NCBI RefSeq assembly: GCF_964340395.1
Contig: NC_135552.1
Location: forward strand, 26,177,181-26,239,180
Reading direction: 5' to 3'
DNA length: 62,000 bases
Origin: Glandiceps talaboti
Lineage: Eukaryota > Hemichordata > Enteropneusta > Spengelidae
The notes beneath the pieces were generated by a model. It saw only the letters and a list, made by a program, of their open reading frames with translations. It was not told the DNA's origin and ran no database searches. The position numbers and the translations under genes are program-made. The number at the start of each line of letters is the position of its first letter. Position 1 is the first letter of the stretch. This document shows positions 26,216 through 40,210 of the stretch, in pieces.

Positions 26216-26655
26216 GGTATATTGTACCTTTCTATGTGTACTGCTACATAACTTTGTTTACCGACTGGAGATTCAATACATAATATTACGAGAAAATCAT
26301 TATACGTAGCAAAACTCTTTTAAAAAATGTTCCTAGTTGCTTGTTTTAACAACTGTCTGCTGGTTCCTCATACCCAAAAATTGCGTCAATTTCATCCACC
26401 GTGTCCGATACAGACATGGTTGCAGCTGGATGTCTAACTAACCTGTCAGAAAGATAAACAAATAAAGCGATAAATCGTGTCATCTATTTCGTAGAAAAAT
26501 CCCATATCTGGTTCTAACTACTAATGCCTTCGTAGAAAAACTTATCTTATTTGCATTGCCATCTTTAATTGATAACATAACTTTATCAGTTTAAACTCAG
26601 TCAGCATGTGCAACAACAGTTACATTTCCATTACTAAATATGGTAACGTCACGCC

Positions 26656-26677
26656 ATTGGTCAATATGTATCACATG
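26656..26677 (+). promoter_or_regulatory. ATTGG-N11-CACATG module of gene C
   Basis: ATTGG at 26656-26660 and CACATG at 26672-26677 (TCACATGA context). The E-box starts 90 bp before the start codon. A CRE-like ACGTCA lies just upstream at 26647. Confidence 0.78.
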
Positions 26678-26761
26678 ATTGCATCGAGTGATTGCTGTAT
26701 TTGTGTTTAACGACTATCATGGCTGGTCGCAACCCATTTGCAATAAACTCGATCTTCAAGT

Positions 26762-29237
26762 ATGGCGTACACAAAAATCACCGTGTTCCTTTTTCTGGTA
26801 TTGGTCACTCAGAGCACAGCATTCAACTATGATTCTCACGATGAACCAGGGTTTGGTAAGAATTCATGGGTCATAAATGTGTTATGATTTATATAAATAT
26901 ATGGAAAGTGTTATTAACTTTCATGTTATGATTTGAATTAACCAAAAATGCAACACTTTTGATACATTCTCCGTTTCTCGACAGATTATATATTCGCAAC
27001 TAATATTACTGGTGTGCTTTTTACAAGATGGGGTCATAACGGATGTCCAATTGGTACACAACAAGTCTACAACGGTGAATATAAAAAAAACCTTTATTTT
27101 TTCACCACTGATATCTCAATAATATCTGCTATACACAAACACGTTTAGGGAGCCTTCATTAATAACAGGGGGGGGGGGGCAAGGGAATTAGAGAGGGGTC
27201 AGATTTTACTAACCGGTCCGTGGAGAGAGCCATATTTTAGAAAATGTGGAGGTCACATTTTACTTTGACTTATTGCATTATCTAATTTGCATTATTTTGT
27301 GATTTTTGGCATCTCACCACTGCCACATCCCGCCATTGTTACCATGTTGTACTTTAACATCAGAGAACATATCAGGCGAATTGCTGCTGACAACCATGCA
27401 GTGAATCAGTTGTTAATTGTGGTGTAAGAAGAGGAGTGAGTCTCACAGAAGTGAAGGGGAAACAGTGTTGTAGGATATTGGGGATAATGTTGTGGAGCAG
27501 GCCTACTGTTAACCTCGGTCTAGACAACATTGGCGGGGTGCCCATCTAGTCTTGTGAGTTCTAGCCTTCAGTTCTGCCAATTTGATCCAAACAAGGGAAC
27601 TAAACAGTGACCTCAAACAAATTCGCTGTGGTTGTAATAACATAACACACGTGGGGGACAACCAAAGCCCTTAGCATTATCATTGAGATGGCAGCGGTGG
27701 GATATAGGCCATATCATTGATTCTGAGACTTGCGTATCCTTTCACGTCTGACAGCATTTTAACCCATGTTTCTTGAAATACATGGGGAGGGAGTGATTTA
27801 AATATTGGAGAAAGGAAATTGAGGAAGGACCATATGTAGAGAACGGAATTGGGATGAGTTGCATTTTACTCAACAGACCGGACTTGCTTCCCCTCTCCTT
27901 GCAATCACTGAAGTTTCCCTTAAAAGCGTTTAAAGACTGCAGGTAGAGTTCCGCAACTTGGTAACCCTTAGGGTGTTTGATAACGACTTTTGGGTGTGTG
28001 GCTACCTGAATCATTTGAAATGTTCTCAAGACAAGCGGAAGATACGAGGGCTAGGTGGTACGATGAGCTATCGATGTATCTCAACAGTGCAGTAAACGGG
28101 CTTAGCCTAGTAGATTAAAAAAAATTAAGTGCGCCTCGGAAATACAAATGTTAAGAAATCTCCAACCATTTTAAGTTAAATTCAAGAAAAAATATAGCAT
28201 TCTCGCAACCAGAACATATTTTTTTCCGCTGATAGGCTAGTGCTTTACAACGATGAAATATAAGGGTCACTGTATAAACGTTTGAAATAGAGGGCGAAAT
28301 GAGACGAAAATGAAGCCATTATTTTAGAATCCAATATGGCCACCAAATAAAAGATTGTTGATATTCTTTTTAAAAAAAGATGGCGAATCCTCACATTTCT
28401 TTCATTATTTCAAAAGGGTTGCGAACAAGATTTCGACAGTTCGTACGGCAAATTTTGGGGAGGTTATCAGAACTTTGATAGTCAGGAAAATTGTTCCCCG
28501 AGACACACTCAACTTTTATCTAATTAATTGTCATTCCTACAACTTTAAGATTTTATTTTGAGGACAGTTGTTGTACTCCAAATCGGCCACCTCTTCCAAA
28601 CCTATGTGTAGCTGCATTCGAAGACGAAAATGAAAAGTAAATATTACTTTAAAGCATGATGTTTAAATAGCTTCGAAAACGAATCAGTATAGACGTGAAA
28701 CATATACTAGTATTAAAAACAAGTTTTCAAGTAATACTCTTTTACATTTCAGGCATCATGAGTGGCCGATATTATAATCAAGTTGGTAATGGCGCAAATC
28801 ATTTATGTCTGCCTTTTGTACCAATATATGACATGGACAACGTAGCAACTGGAGTTCAAACTGACCGTGCCTATCTATATCACACGGAGTATCGCAACCC
28901 GTCTGGTCCATTCCTTGACAAACGCTACAATGATGTGCCTTGCTCCGTTTGTCTGGATGATGCTCACAACAACGTTATCGTTTACCCTGCTAAAACTGAT
29001 TGTCCTGGTGGATGGGATGCTGAGTACTATGGATTTCTCATGGCAGAGAGAAATAATTACGGAACAGTTGATCATGTATGTGTTGACGTAGAAGGAAGGT
29101 CTCTTCTAGGTTCAGACTCGGCTATCAATTCTGCATTTCTATACTCAGTGGAAGGTCGTTGTCCAACTGGTAGTGGCATACCTTGTGGTCCGTACGTTGA
29201 TGGCCACGAATTGTCATGCGTGGTGTGTGCAATTTGA
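26762..29237 (+). CDS. Gene C: secreted short-chain-collagen-C4-type (NC1-like) protein
   Basis: Exons 26762-26855, 26985-27074 and 28753-29237 join through phase-1 introns to 222 aa. The signal peptide MAYTKITVFLFLVLVTQSTA is followed by an acidic linker. Exon 2 reads TGVLFTRWGHNGCP...QVYNG. Exon 3 encodes IMSGRYYNQVGNGANHLCLP, CSVCLDDAHNN, CPGGWDAEYYGFLM, CVDVEGRSLLG and PYVDGHELSCVVC. ATTAAA at 29300 may be the poly(A) signal. It shares YDMDNV, YRNPSGPFLD and YGTVDHVCVD with gene F and is clearly its paralogue. Intron 2 (about 1.7 kb) shows no other gene. Confidence 0.9.
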
Positions 29238-29389
29238 GGACAGAAGCAAAGATTTTCATTATATATTCGAATGTACATCATAATATATTAGGATGTTATA
29301 TTAAAACACCTTTCAACAGAAAGAATGACAAATTTTAGACTCAAGCTCGACTTCGTTTGTATGTTGAATGCACGGTGCTAGGTTTTGAA

Positions 29390-29710
29390 TGAATGAGTGA
29401 GCGAGTAAATGAATGACCTAGTACATACGGGAGTGGGTGAGTGAGTGAGTGAGTGAGTGAGTGAGTGAGTGAGTGGGTGGGTGGGTGGGTGGGTGGGTGG
29501 GTGTCTGGGTGAGTGAGTGAGTGAGTGAGTGAGTGAGTGGGTGGGTGGGTGGGTGGGTGGGTGGGTGAGCGGGCGGGCGGGTGGATGGATGGATGGATGA
29601 GTGAGTGAGTGAGTGAGTGAGTGAGTGAGTGAGTGAGTGAGTGAGTGAGAGAGTGAGTGAGTGAGTAAGTGGTGTTGTCATCATCAACAACAACAACAAC
29701 AACAACAACA

Positions 29711-29767
<57 letters not shown>

Positions 29768-29940
29768 GCTGCTGCTGCTACTACCACCACCACCACCACC
29801 ACCACCACCACCACCACCACTACTACTACGACTACTACTACTAATACTGACTGACTCTCTCACTCTTTCACTCGATCACCAAACTTGAAACAGCCGACCC
29901 ACTGACTGACTGACTGACTGACTGACTGACTGATTGATTA
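29390..29940. repeat. Very long compound microsatellite (GTGA, GGGT, AAC, ACT, CAC, GACT)
   Basis: Successive tracts of GTGA, GGGT, GTGA again, GGGT, GATG, GTGA, CAA, ACT, GCT, ACC and finally GACT over about 550 bp. Several are trinucleotide runs. Confidence 0.95.
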
Positions 29941-31849
29941 ATTAACTCGTTCAGTGACTTACATGTACTAACTGACAACTAAAACTAAACTTCTGATATG
30001 ATATTACTATTTCAACAAAGTAGAAGTGAATATCAGATTTCGTTGAAAGGAAGGTTTTATCCAACATATTCAAAATTATACTGCCTCTGACAGGTAGTTT
30101 CATGAATTATTCAATATTTCCCAGGCTTTACATCTTTGTAATTTATCCATGCACACGCTTTATCTCTAGAAATGGTTGAGGGCATAAGCGAACTTTTGAT
30201 AAAGAAATTATTTGAAATTAGAGTGTCTGAGGGTGTGAATACCAAATGATCAAAATCTATTCGTAGTGAGAATAATTCAGGACATAGGAAGGATGATTAA
30301 ATGGTGTGTTTAGTTTTGATAAATTCCACTATTCAATTCACTAATTGGAGAATACATTTGTATTTCGAAAGAGGTCACTTCACTCTACTCGGTCAAATTT
30401 TTCATATAAGTTTAACAATCTGAATAACAGTGTGACGTAATAAAATTATTGACAACAGTACTACCAAACTAGTAATACTATAGAGTTTCAATTACTAGGC
30501 TGTACGATGTCTTAACACAGCATTTTTGGTACGAATTACACAAACAAAATACAGGCATTGATAGCGTGCACACATATGAAACATTACATTTTGTCTCACT
30601 GAACATAAAAAAAAAACAGTTTTGTGTTTGAATCTTTCTTGTTGTGCATCCGACAGTTATGTTGATTTGTGTTCATAGTGAGATAAAATGTATCATTTTC
30701 TGTGCTTGCAAATTATCAGTGTCTGTACTTTGTTCTATATAATTTATAACAAAAAAAATGTTGTGCGAGATGTAAAAACCATTGTGCCGCCTAATTGAAA
30801 CTATATAGTCACTCTGGTTTGGTAGTAATTTGCAGCATTTTAGTAATCAGACGATAAATATTGATTTGACAAATTGATGATACCTTAGTAAATATATGGT
30901 ATAGTTTTGGCAGACCATGTTTATATCACAAAATCATTGGCAATACCCTTTCACTAAAGTCGTTGAAATTATCTTCCACGAGTAACAGACAAATCTAAAA
31001 TTATGGTTCATTGTGTTATATTCAAAGGGGTTTTATGATTCTTATAAATACGTGTCTTTAAATAAGATGACAACGCTAGATTCCGTTGAACTGAGTAGAT
31101 ATGGTGATGAATACTATAACATAGATATGTTGTAGATTTGATTTCCATGGTATGTATGTTTTCATTTGGTAATTTACATAGAATACAAAATTCATTAATT
31201 TGAGGATATTTCCAAAGGGGTGTCAATTATTTCCATAGAAGGTCTTTCAAATAGTTTCAACAAAGCAACAGACCTAAACATATCTTTTAACCCCACATGT
31301 CTGATATAATGTTTACAAATAACATCGACTTTATGCATTTGGAAGACCGACTCGTTTCGTCAACGTTGCAATCTCGTGTAAGGTGGAACTGTGTGATGGA
31401 AAGAACGCCTACAACGTCGAATATTGTACCCATAGTACACCGTTTGTCTTGTTTCAAAATAAAGTCAGGTGAACATCGGTCCACTGAATGTAACACGTAG
31501 TATTTGGCATTGCTATTTAGTAACTATAGTTACAGCCCGCTTCAATGTTAGTGTTCACTGGTTATGTTTGATACAACCATGCAGAAACCAAGAAACTGAA
31601 TATGCTGAACTTTAAGATAACAAGATCGAAATTCTTGGTATATGTCAAGTCTAACATGAAATAAACCATTTAAAAGTGCTACCACTATACTGATATAAAA
31701 TGGGTTGTATGGTCACTCGTTCATAAGGTATACGTCGTCGAATGTCGGAAAAAGAAGACATTCTATTAGCAATCCTTCAAGTCCAGGGCAATGAAGGCAG
31801 CACAATTTTAAGACAATTGGGACGGTGTGAAATACATATTCCGGTTTGA

Positions 31850-32110
31850 AATGAATTTGCATAATTAGTGGTATATGCATAATTAAAGAAATTTTACAAT
31901 CAGACAATACCTTGTGAATATATTCTCTAAATATCATATACCTTGGTTTGTGATAGTCTTGTTGGTGTGTCTTTCTTGATTGTCAAGATGTATTATGCAA
32001 TATCTCGACAACGCTAGCGATTCATGTGGATAGCTTTATGGATACTATGACATATATGTCTATGGAAGCGATGAATGTCAGGTGAATATTACATGACAAA
32101 TTTGCATAAT
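31850..32110. repeat. ATTTGCATAATTA-type dispersed repeat
   Basis: ATTTGCAT followed by AATTA occurs at 31855 and 32100. These resemble, in inverted orientation, the ATGCAAAT repeats at 21572-21925. No coding capacity is seen. Confidence 0.5.
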
Positions 32111-32265
32111 TAATGAGATTTGCGGTTATATAGAGTAGGTTATATAAACTGTATTAGAAAGAATCTCAAATAAATGGATAGATATGTTAATTGTATCTTG
32201 ACTCACATCATCACATGGTGGTTGTGAGTTGCATATTACTGACTAATTTACATAATATCCTTACA

Positions 32266-32280
32266 ATCTATATATATATT

Positions 32281-32374
<94 letters not shown>

Positions 32375-32375
32375 C
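32266..32375. repeat. (AT)n microsatellite
   Basis: An AT run with a few TTT and TACA interruptions. Confidence 0.93.
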
Positions 32376-32905
32376 TGAGATAATGATAAGATATGATTTT
32401 AAGATCAATGCTGATTGCTAGAACATCAATAATTTACATAATCATCGATATTCAATGGTCATGTGATTAATCAAAATTTCGATAAACATAATATATTAGA
32501 AATGCGTCATAATAATAGTTCCCATACGCTTTTGTATGTGTACCCTTGGCCTTTTATTCTTTTATATCGAGAGATGGCGCTGTACTTCACGCTTTGACAA
32601 CTGCATGACCACGTCCTGTACGTAGTCGTGCACAGGCAATACGTGCTGGACAAGAAACAAGGGGCTTTCTTTTCATGTTGTTATGGGAGGAATACACTGC
32701 ACTGTTATATTGATTAAATTCTGTTTCTGCTTCTGCTTGATACTGTGCAAAACACCTTGCGGTTATCACGCACATATATACATGGCTGAATAAGTTAGGA
32801 AGAGAAATTAACTCCGGTTTGATGAAAGAGGTCGACAATTCCCACAATTCACAATTCACTAAAACAGAATATCTCAAAGGTCTCAAAGGTCTGAATATGC
32901 AAATA

Positions 32906-33028
32906 GTAATACAATACAATACAATACAATACAATACAATGCAATGCAATGCAATGCAATGCAATGCAATGCAATACAATACAATACAATACAATACAAT
33001 ACAATACAATACAATACAATACAATACA
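32906..33028. repeat. (ATACA)n/(ATGCA)n pentanucleotide array
   Basis: ATACA units flank a central block of ATGCA units, all in phase, about 24 units in total. Confidence 0.95.
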
Positions 33029-33863
33029 AATAAGGAAAAAATATTTTGTCAATTATAACAAATGTTGAAAAAGTTTGTCTATGCTTTGTAAGCTGTTGTG
33101 TAAAGGTTTTGTAGCTCTTTCGAAGCTGGGTTGATAAAATTACTTTTGAAAAATAATTACAAAACAAGAAGTAACTCTAATTACACATTTAAAAATTGTT
33201 CCTCTACCTGTAATTCTTTGCTAAATCTTGAACATATACATAGTGGTTCTGATCACATTCCTCACCCCAATACTATTCTCATTGTATATAGCATCTCTCC
33301 AGTACACTGCTCATACGCCCTCAATCACCTTTATTTAGAAATGCCTACTTACTCTTACATTATTAAACGATTAGAATTTACGGCTGAGGAAGTGGGCTTT
33401 AACACAATTCGTGTCGCGAAGGGGGGTGGGGGGCTTGACAAGCTAAAAGGGGAGCCATGACAGATTTTGCTCTTAATCTCTGACTTTTCCATGACACTCC
33501 GTCACACTCATAATGTTTTCGTTCCCGTCCTATTTTCTCCTCAGCCCCCCCCCCCCTCCGCGTCGTAAAATGTTCTCATCTCCTAAAATGTATTTGGTAT
33601 CAGTAAGCATTCATATTACTAGTAATAACGTATATCTGATGGTACCTTAAAACCAAGCTGTCACGTGTTCTGGGTCTATTTATTGGAAGAGAAAGGGAGT
33701 GGGGCCAAGGGAGAGGAGGGCAATGGAGGTTTCGTTTTATAATCAGATTACACGTTGTATTCATCGCGTAAGTTTGTCCAATGCAGCTCCAGTCCACCGA
33801 ACGCTTCTAACAACTCATTTACTCAGCATGTTAAATTCTCACAGGCCACCACCAAGATGTGTA

Positions 33864-33885
33864 ATTGGTGGAAAATGGTCACATG
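33864..33885 (+). promoter_or_regulatory. ATTGG-N11-CACATG module of gene D
   Basis: ATTGG at 33864-33868 and CACATG at 33880-33885, 117 bp before the start codon, as in gene A. The block 'gaaaatggtcac' and a later 'aaaccttcattg' are shared with gene A's upstream region. Confidence 0.83.
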
Positions 33886-33996
33886 GAACAAACAGCAATC
33901 TCCTGTCGGGTGTACAGAGACGGGTTATGTAAACCTTCATTGGTTTATTTCACACGACACATACCACCGTCTGACTTAACCCCACACACTTTAACG

Positions 33997-35630
33997 ATGG
34001 ATTGTATCCTTATTTTGCCGATTGTCATTTTCGCTGTGTTTGCCAACGTAGAAGCTCACAACAATGAGAGAAAGGCTGGTTCAGGTAATAAGGTTTCATT
34101 TCTAAACATTAACACAATACTCTATTCGATTCTTGAGTACTTCACTGTAAAATGAAGGTCTACAGTCTTAATTCAGTATAAATGTATTATTTAGACATTT
34201 TATGGTCACTACTTTCAATATGACTTCCCGCTATCAGTGATAGTTTCATGATTCATATGATATTTGAATGCGTACTGCCAATCTGCTTCGTTATTGATTT
34301 GATAAAAACATACACAGTAGCTAATTTTTTCCCTCGTCTGCTTTCTGTTGTAGAAACCACAGCTCTCACCGGTGTCGTATTCACGAGGTGGGGTCATAAC
34401 GATTGTCCAGTTAACACCAAACAGGTATATAGTGGTAAGTGTTATTGAAGTATGTTTGATATTATCGATATAAAGCAATCAAAACCAAAACAAATCGCTT
34501 CAAAAATAGTTTTTATCCTCTGTCAGTTCGTATTTTAAATGATTGGTAATTTTTTTTGGCGTATTAGCATATATGTATATATTTACCACTTTTAATATTA
34601 TTCATATCCACACTGTTTGTGTTTTAACCGAGCTACGTATAACCAAAGCGAATTCCATTGTATAATTTTTATATTTATGGCAATAAAGATGATAATAATA
34701 ATAATAATGATGATGATAATAATGATATTACTAATATTACTATAAGTTTATCAAACAATTCACATGTGTTGAGTATTCTATTACCAGTTACGCGTTGAAG
34801 GTTTAATAATGAACTCTCTCTACAGTAGTATTTAGGCGCCATCATCCTAAAATCTTATATTTTAACTCTGTGGAATATCCATGACATACATGACCATACG
34901 TCGCAAAAAAAAAAGCATTTTTATAATCATGACAGCACGAGGCCTTAAACTGTGCTCTTCAGAGTAGTGGTAATAATGGTAATTTTAGTATCAACCTTTG
35001 TGATAATTTGTACCAACATCATGTTTAATGAAACATCTCTTTCACACACTGCACTGTCGTCTTTTGGCGAATTGTGAAGAAAAAGAGGGAAATTATATTT
35101 GACCAAACAATCAAATATCATGGTGATATTTCTTTTACTTTCCAGGTGTAATGGGTAGTAAATATTACACTGACAGTGGAGATGGCGGGAACTACCTGTG
35201 TTTACCTCTTATCCCAGACTACGATGAGAGTGAAATTGAACCCGGTGTGCAAACTGATCGTGCACGTATTTACCACACTGAATATTACGGCAGTACTGGT
35301 CCCTTAGCAGATAAGCAATACCATGATGCAATATGTGCAGTTTGTTTAGATGACTTCCATAATAACGTTATAATGTATCCAGCAAGGAGAGACTGCCCGG
35401 CTGGATGGGACATTGAATATCAGGGATTTCTGATGGCAGGCAGAAGTGATCAGCAAACAACGGAACATGTCTGTGTTGACGTCGAAGGGAGAGCAATGTT
35501 GGGTACAAGTGCAGCTGTTAATGGGGGTCGACTTCATTCTGTAGAAGCTCACTGCCCAGCTGGGAGTGCCATACCATGTGCTCCGTATGTTGAGGGATAT
35601 GAATTGTCTTGTACTATATGTGCTTTGTAG
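33997..35630 (+). CDS. Gene D: secreted short-chain-collagen-C4-type (NC1-like) protein
   Basis: Exons 33997-34084, 34354-34434 and 35146-35630 have exactly the same lengths and phases as gene A (88/81/485 nt) and give 217 aa. The signal peptide MDCILILPIVIFAVFANVEA is followed by HNNERKAGS. Exon 2 reads GVVFTRWGHNDCP...QVYSG. Exon 3 encodes [55 protein letters not shown] and PYVEGYELSC. AATAAA lies at 35689. No Gly-X-Y repeat is present. This is the plus-strand first member of the second A-B-C-like block. Confidence 0.9.
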
Positions 35631-35747
35631 TTAAATTCTTGTAAACATTGTCAAATTGCGATGTATTCGATATTTCAACAAATTGTGTAATAAATTTGTT
35701 ATGCATTTACGAGTAGAATAAATGGTGAAGAGTTGAAATAATATTTG

Positions 35748-35762
35748 TCAGTCAGTCAGTCA

Positions 35763-35805
<43 letters not shown>

Positions 35806-35816
35806 CCGTCCTCTCC

Positions 35817-35883
<67 letters not shown>

Positions 35884-35890
35884 AGTCAGC
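35748..35890. repeat. (CTGT)n/(CAGT)n microsatellite downstream of gene D
   Basis: CAGT units at both edges surround two CTGT runs split by a 'cccgtcctctc' interruption. Confidence 0.94.
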
Positions 35891-36062
35891 TGTGAATGTA
35901 AATATATCATGTCTAATTTGTCATGGTTTATGTTTCCAAAGGTAGCTCTGTAACATGTCTCGCATTCATGAGAAAACACGGGACTTGTAGCGGTGTTAGG
36001 CCACGTGACAAGCATAGTGTATCCTACAGTGTCTCAAATACGATCTGCACTTTGCAGACACC

Positions 36063-36064
<2 letters not shown>

Positions 36065-36106
<42 letters not shown>

Positions 36107-36122
36107 CATACAACAACAAATA
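36065..36122. repeat. (AAC)n trinucleotide array
   Basis: About 14 AAC units followed by imperfect ACAAC/AAATAC units. Confidence 0.9.
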
Positions 36123-36257
36123 CAAATACATAGATAAATGACCCAGACCATAGAGTCCCCTCGACCTAGTAAATGAAGTAGTCGAATGAAGACTGACAGA
36201 AAATAAATGAAGACAAAGGAACTTCGTTATAATTGTTCACACACACACATGTGCCTG

Positions 36258-36440
36258 CGTACATACATACATACATACATACATACATACATACATACAT
36301 ACATACATACATACATACATACATACATACATACATACATACATACGACTAATGGGGTCCTGATAGGAATTGACAAAATCACAATTTTAATTATCCGGGG
36401 TAGTCTATCTACATAGAGGTGCAAGTACATATAGTATAAG
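36258..36440. repeat. (ATAC)n array plus a copy of NLR intron 2/exon 2 flank
   Basis: An ATAC array at 36258-36347 is followed by 'cgactaat..g.tcctgatag' and 'gaattgaca', matching the sequence right of the ATAC array at 3407-3442. Weaker similarity runs on to a 'tctatctac' match near the exon 2 donor at 3461-3467. It is another ATAC-bounded fragment of the NLR locus. Confidence 0.65.
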
Positions 36441-36941
36441 TACACACAGAGATGCATGTCCATCCATTTCTAACGTTTGACGTAATAGGTGTTTGATTTA
36501 CGCAGGGTTGATCTTTGTCTTTCTTTTTCCGCATGCCTTTTTATGACGGTATGGCTCCATATTTGACGGATGTTGCCAACGAGAACTTAATAAATTTAAT
36601 ACTGCGATTGGTTGAAGAAATGATTCTTTACCTCGATGCAAGTTACTATTTATATTTGCCAAGTTAAGAAGCCCAGGTCTGGATTGATCATCTTCCCATT
36701 GCTATAACCTCAACACCTTATCAATATGTCATCGTCTAAAGTCTACGACCCCTCGCCAAATGGACGTAAATAGTTCATAAAAGTATAGTGAGTTTATAAG
36801 AAGTTAACGTATACGTACAAGAACAGAAATGCATGTTCCCAAAGTGAATATGTTTGGTTTTATTTCGGTTTATTATGTTCTATCAGTACATGGTGGTCAA
36901 TACAATTCAAAATTATGTTTAGAATGAAACCAACTGAAATT

Positions 36942-38632
<1,691 letters not shown>

Positions 38633-38741
38633 TCCTTGGTTTTAGTTACACAAACTAGATGTATGCTTGGAAATCAATGGAACTGGGTTCAATCTCACCA
38701 ATTTTCATTTACCTTGCTGACATGAACTGGATGAGTCAACT

Positions 38742-38763
38742 CACGTGTCTGGTATCTACCAAT
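38742..38763 (-). promoter_or_regulatory. ATTGG-N11-CACGTG module of gene E
   Basis: On the minus strand ATTGG (complement of 38759-38763) precedes CACGTG (38742-38747) by exactly 11 bp. The E-box begins 115 bp before the start codon at 38632. A nearby TGACTCA-like AP-1 site (complement of about 38733-38739) lies between it and the gene. Confidence 0.83.
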
Positions 38764-38979
38764 AATGTATCGCAAATATCGTACCGAAATCCAACACACG
38801 AAGTAGACAGAAGGTGATGAACACGGTGCGACGGGGAAAATGCCAAATTACACAGTTCATATATTTATCTGATTTTAAAAAGAAACTGTTCTTGTTATCT
38901 TCCAATAGCTAGTCGAGAACACACCAGCTGTGTAATTGAGTATGATTTATCATAGACATATATAATAGCCCTACACTAA

Positions 38980-39009
38980 TATATGTATATATATATATAT
39001 ATGTATATG

Positions 39010-39042
<33 letters not shown>

Positions 39043-39212
39043 ATTAGTGTGTTTGTGTTTGTTTGTGTTTGTGTTTGTGTTTGTGTTTGTGTTTGTGTTT
39101 GTGTTTGTGTTTGTGTTTGTGTTTGTGTTTGTGTTTGTGTTTGTGTTTGTTTGTGTCTGTGTCTGTGTCTGTGTCTGTGTCTGTGTCTGTGTCTGTGTCT
39201 GTGTCTGTCTGC
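38980..39212. repeat. (AT)n(GT)n(GTTTGT)n(GTGTCT)n array in the E/F divergent gap
   Basis: AT and GT dinucleotides, then GTTTGT hexamers, then GTGTCT hexamers in succession. The rest of the 38764-40102 gap shows no gene. Confidence 0.93.
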
Positions 39213-40102
39213 TTGTCAATATCCAAATATGAATGTTAGAGTTGTTGACGGCATTCTAGAAACCTATAATCCGGCAATGCAATGACCATAGATCGGAACG
39301 CAAGAAATACCTACATCCTTCCATTGAAAATACCATTCGCAAAACTTTCTCAATTTCTTCAAACTTTTAAATAAATATTCTACTCCTTTACAATTCCTCT
39401 AGATATGGTGACATCTCTTACTTTGTTGTTTTGGAATACTCCATCCTGAAGGTCAATTTGGGTAAATAATTGATTATTGAGTCTATCAAAATGGTATCAT
39501 TATCAAATTATCAGTAAACTGTTGACATAACCCAAAGTTGTCGTCATTACATTAATTTATCATGAAAAATATGGGCTTTACAAACGCGTGTTTAATATTA
39601 GACCACTATTTTCAGAACACTATTTTATATAGTTTCCTGAGTTGAAATACAAAATATAACATCAATATATTGAATTGGGGATAATTATATAATATTTGAT
39701 ATGTTATACTATATAACTGAGTGTTTAATTTAGAAAACGTCAAAGACCTTGTGTACCCCGTTTAAACTGACTAGTCCCATCATTCGACGTGACTTTTAAT
39801 GATTTTCAGCATAAAAGACTGACTGACCACCCACCAAATTTTAGTTCTATAACTCCATATTTATGTTTACCCCCATCTTATGGAAAAAGCCAACACTGTT
39901 ATCTCTTTCAAATTGAATAATATATCGCAATAGATAAACTATCGCCGCCCTTCTTTTTGGTAGCTAAAGGTAAAGATATCGTTATCTATGGAAATACATA
40001 CCTTATTCTTGATTGTCACCTGCAGCAGACACGCTTCACAAAGAATCAAACAACGTTTTACAGCTGTCGACTTTTCGTCCATGGTATCTATAAATACCTG
40101 TA

Positions 40103-40124
40103 ATTGGTTACCACATGTCACGTG
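40103..40124 (+). promoter_or_regulatory. ATTGG-N11-CACGTG module of gene F
   Basis: ATTGG at 40103-40107 and CACGTG at 40119-40124. A second E-box, CACATG, lies inside the 11-bp spacer (40112). The main E-box starts 92 bp before the start codon. Confidence 0.84.
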
Positions 40125-40210
40125 CTTATTTAGAGAATGTTAATGTTTTTTAAAGACTTTGCAACTCATAGTTTATCATTTTATGTTATTCAAAACAACA
40201 ATCGCCAATA

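Larger units (their letters stand above)
29238..33860. other. Intergenic stretch between the two three-gene blocks
   Basis: No splice-supported coding sequence is seen. It contains the long compound microsatellite at 29390-29940, ATTTGCAT-bearing repeats at about 31855-32110, an AT array at 32266-32375 and an ATACA/ATGCA array at 32906-33028. Long Val/Leu/Thr and Cys-Ile-Val-Leu-Tyr reading frames here are repeat translations. Confidence 0.55.

Noticed and set aside
29341-29820. A 159-aa reading frame rich in Val, Thr-His-Ser-Leu and Pro
   Set aside because: It is entirely composed of the compound microsatellite and has no start context or homologous domain.
32587-33024. A 145-aa frame with Cys-Ile-Val-Leu-Tyr repeats and a non-repeat tail
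   Set aside because: Its first half is the ATACA/ATGCA array. The tail (about 32587-32880) has no recognisable domain or splice partner.
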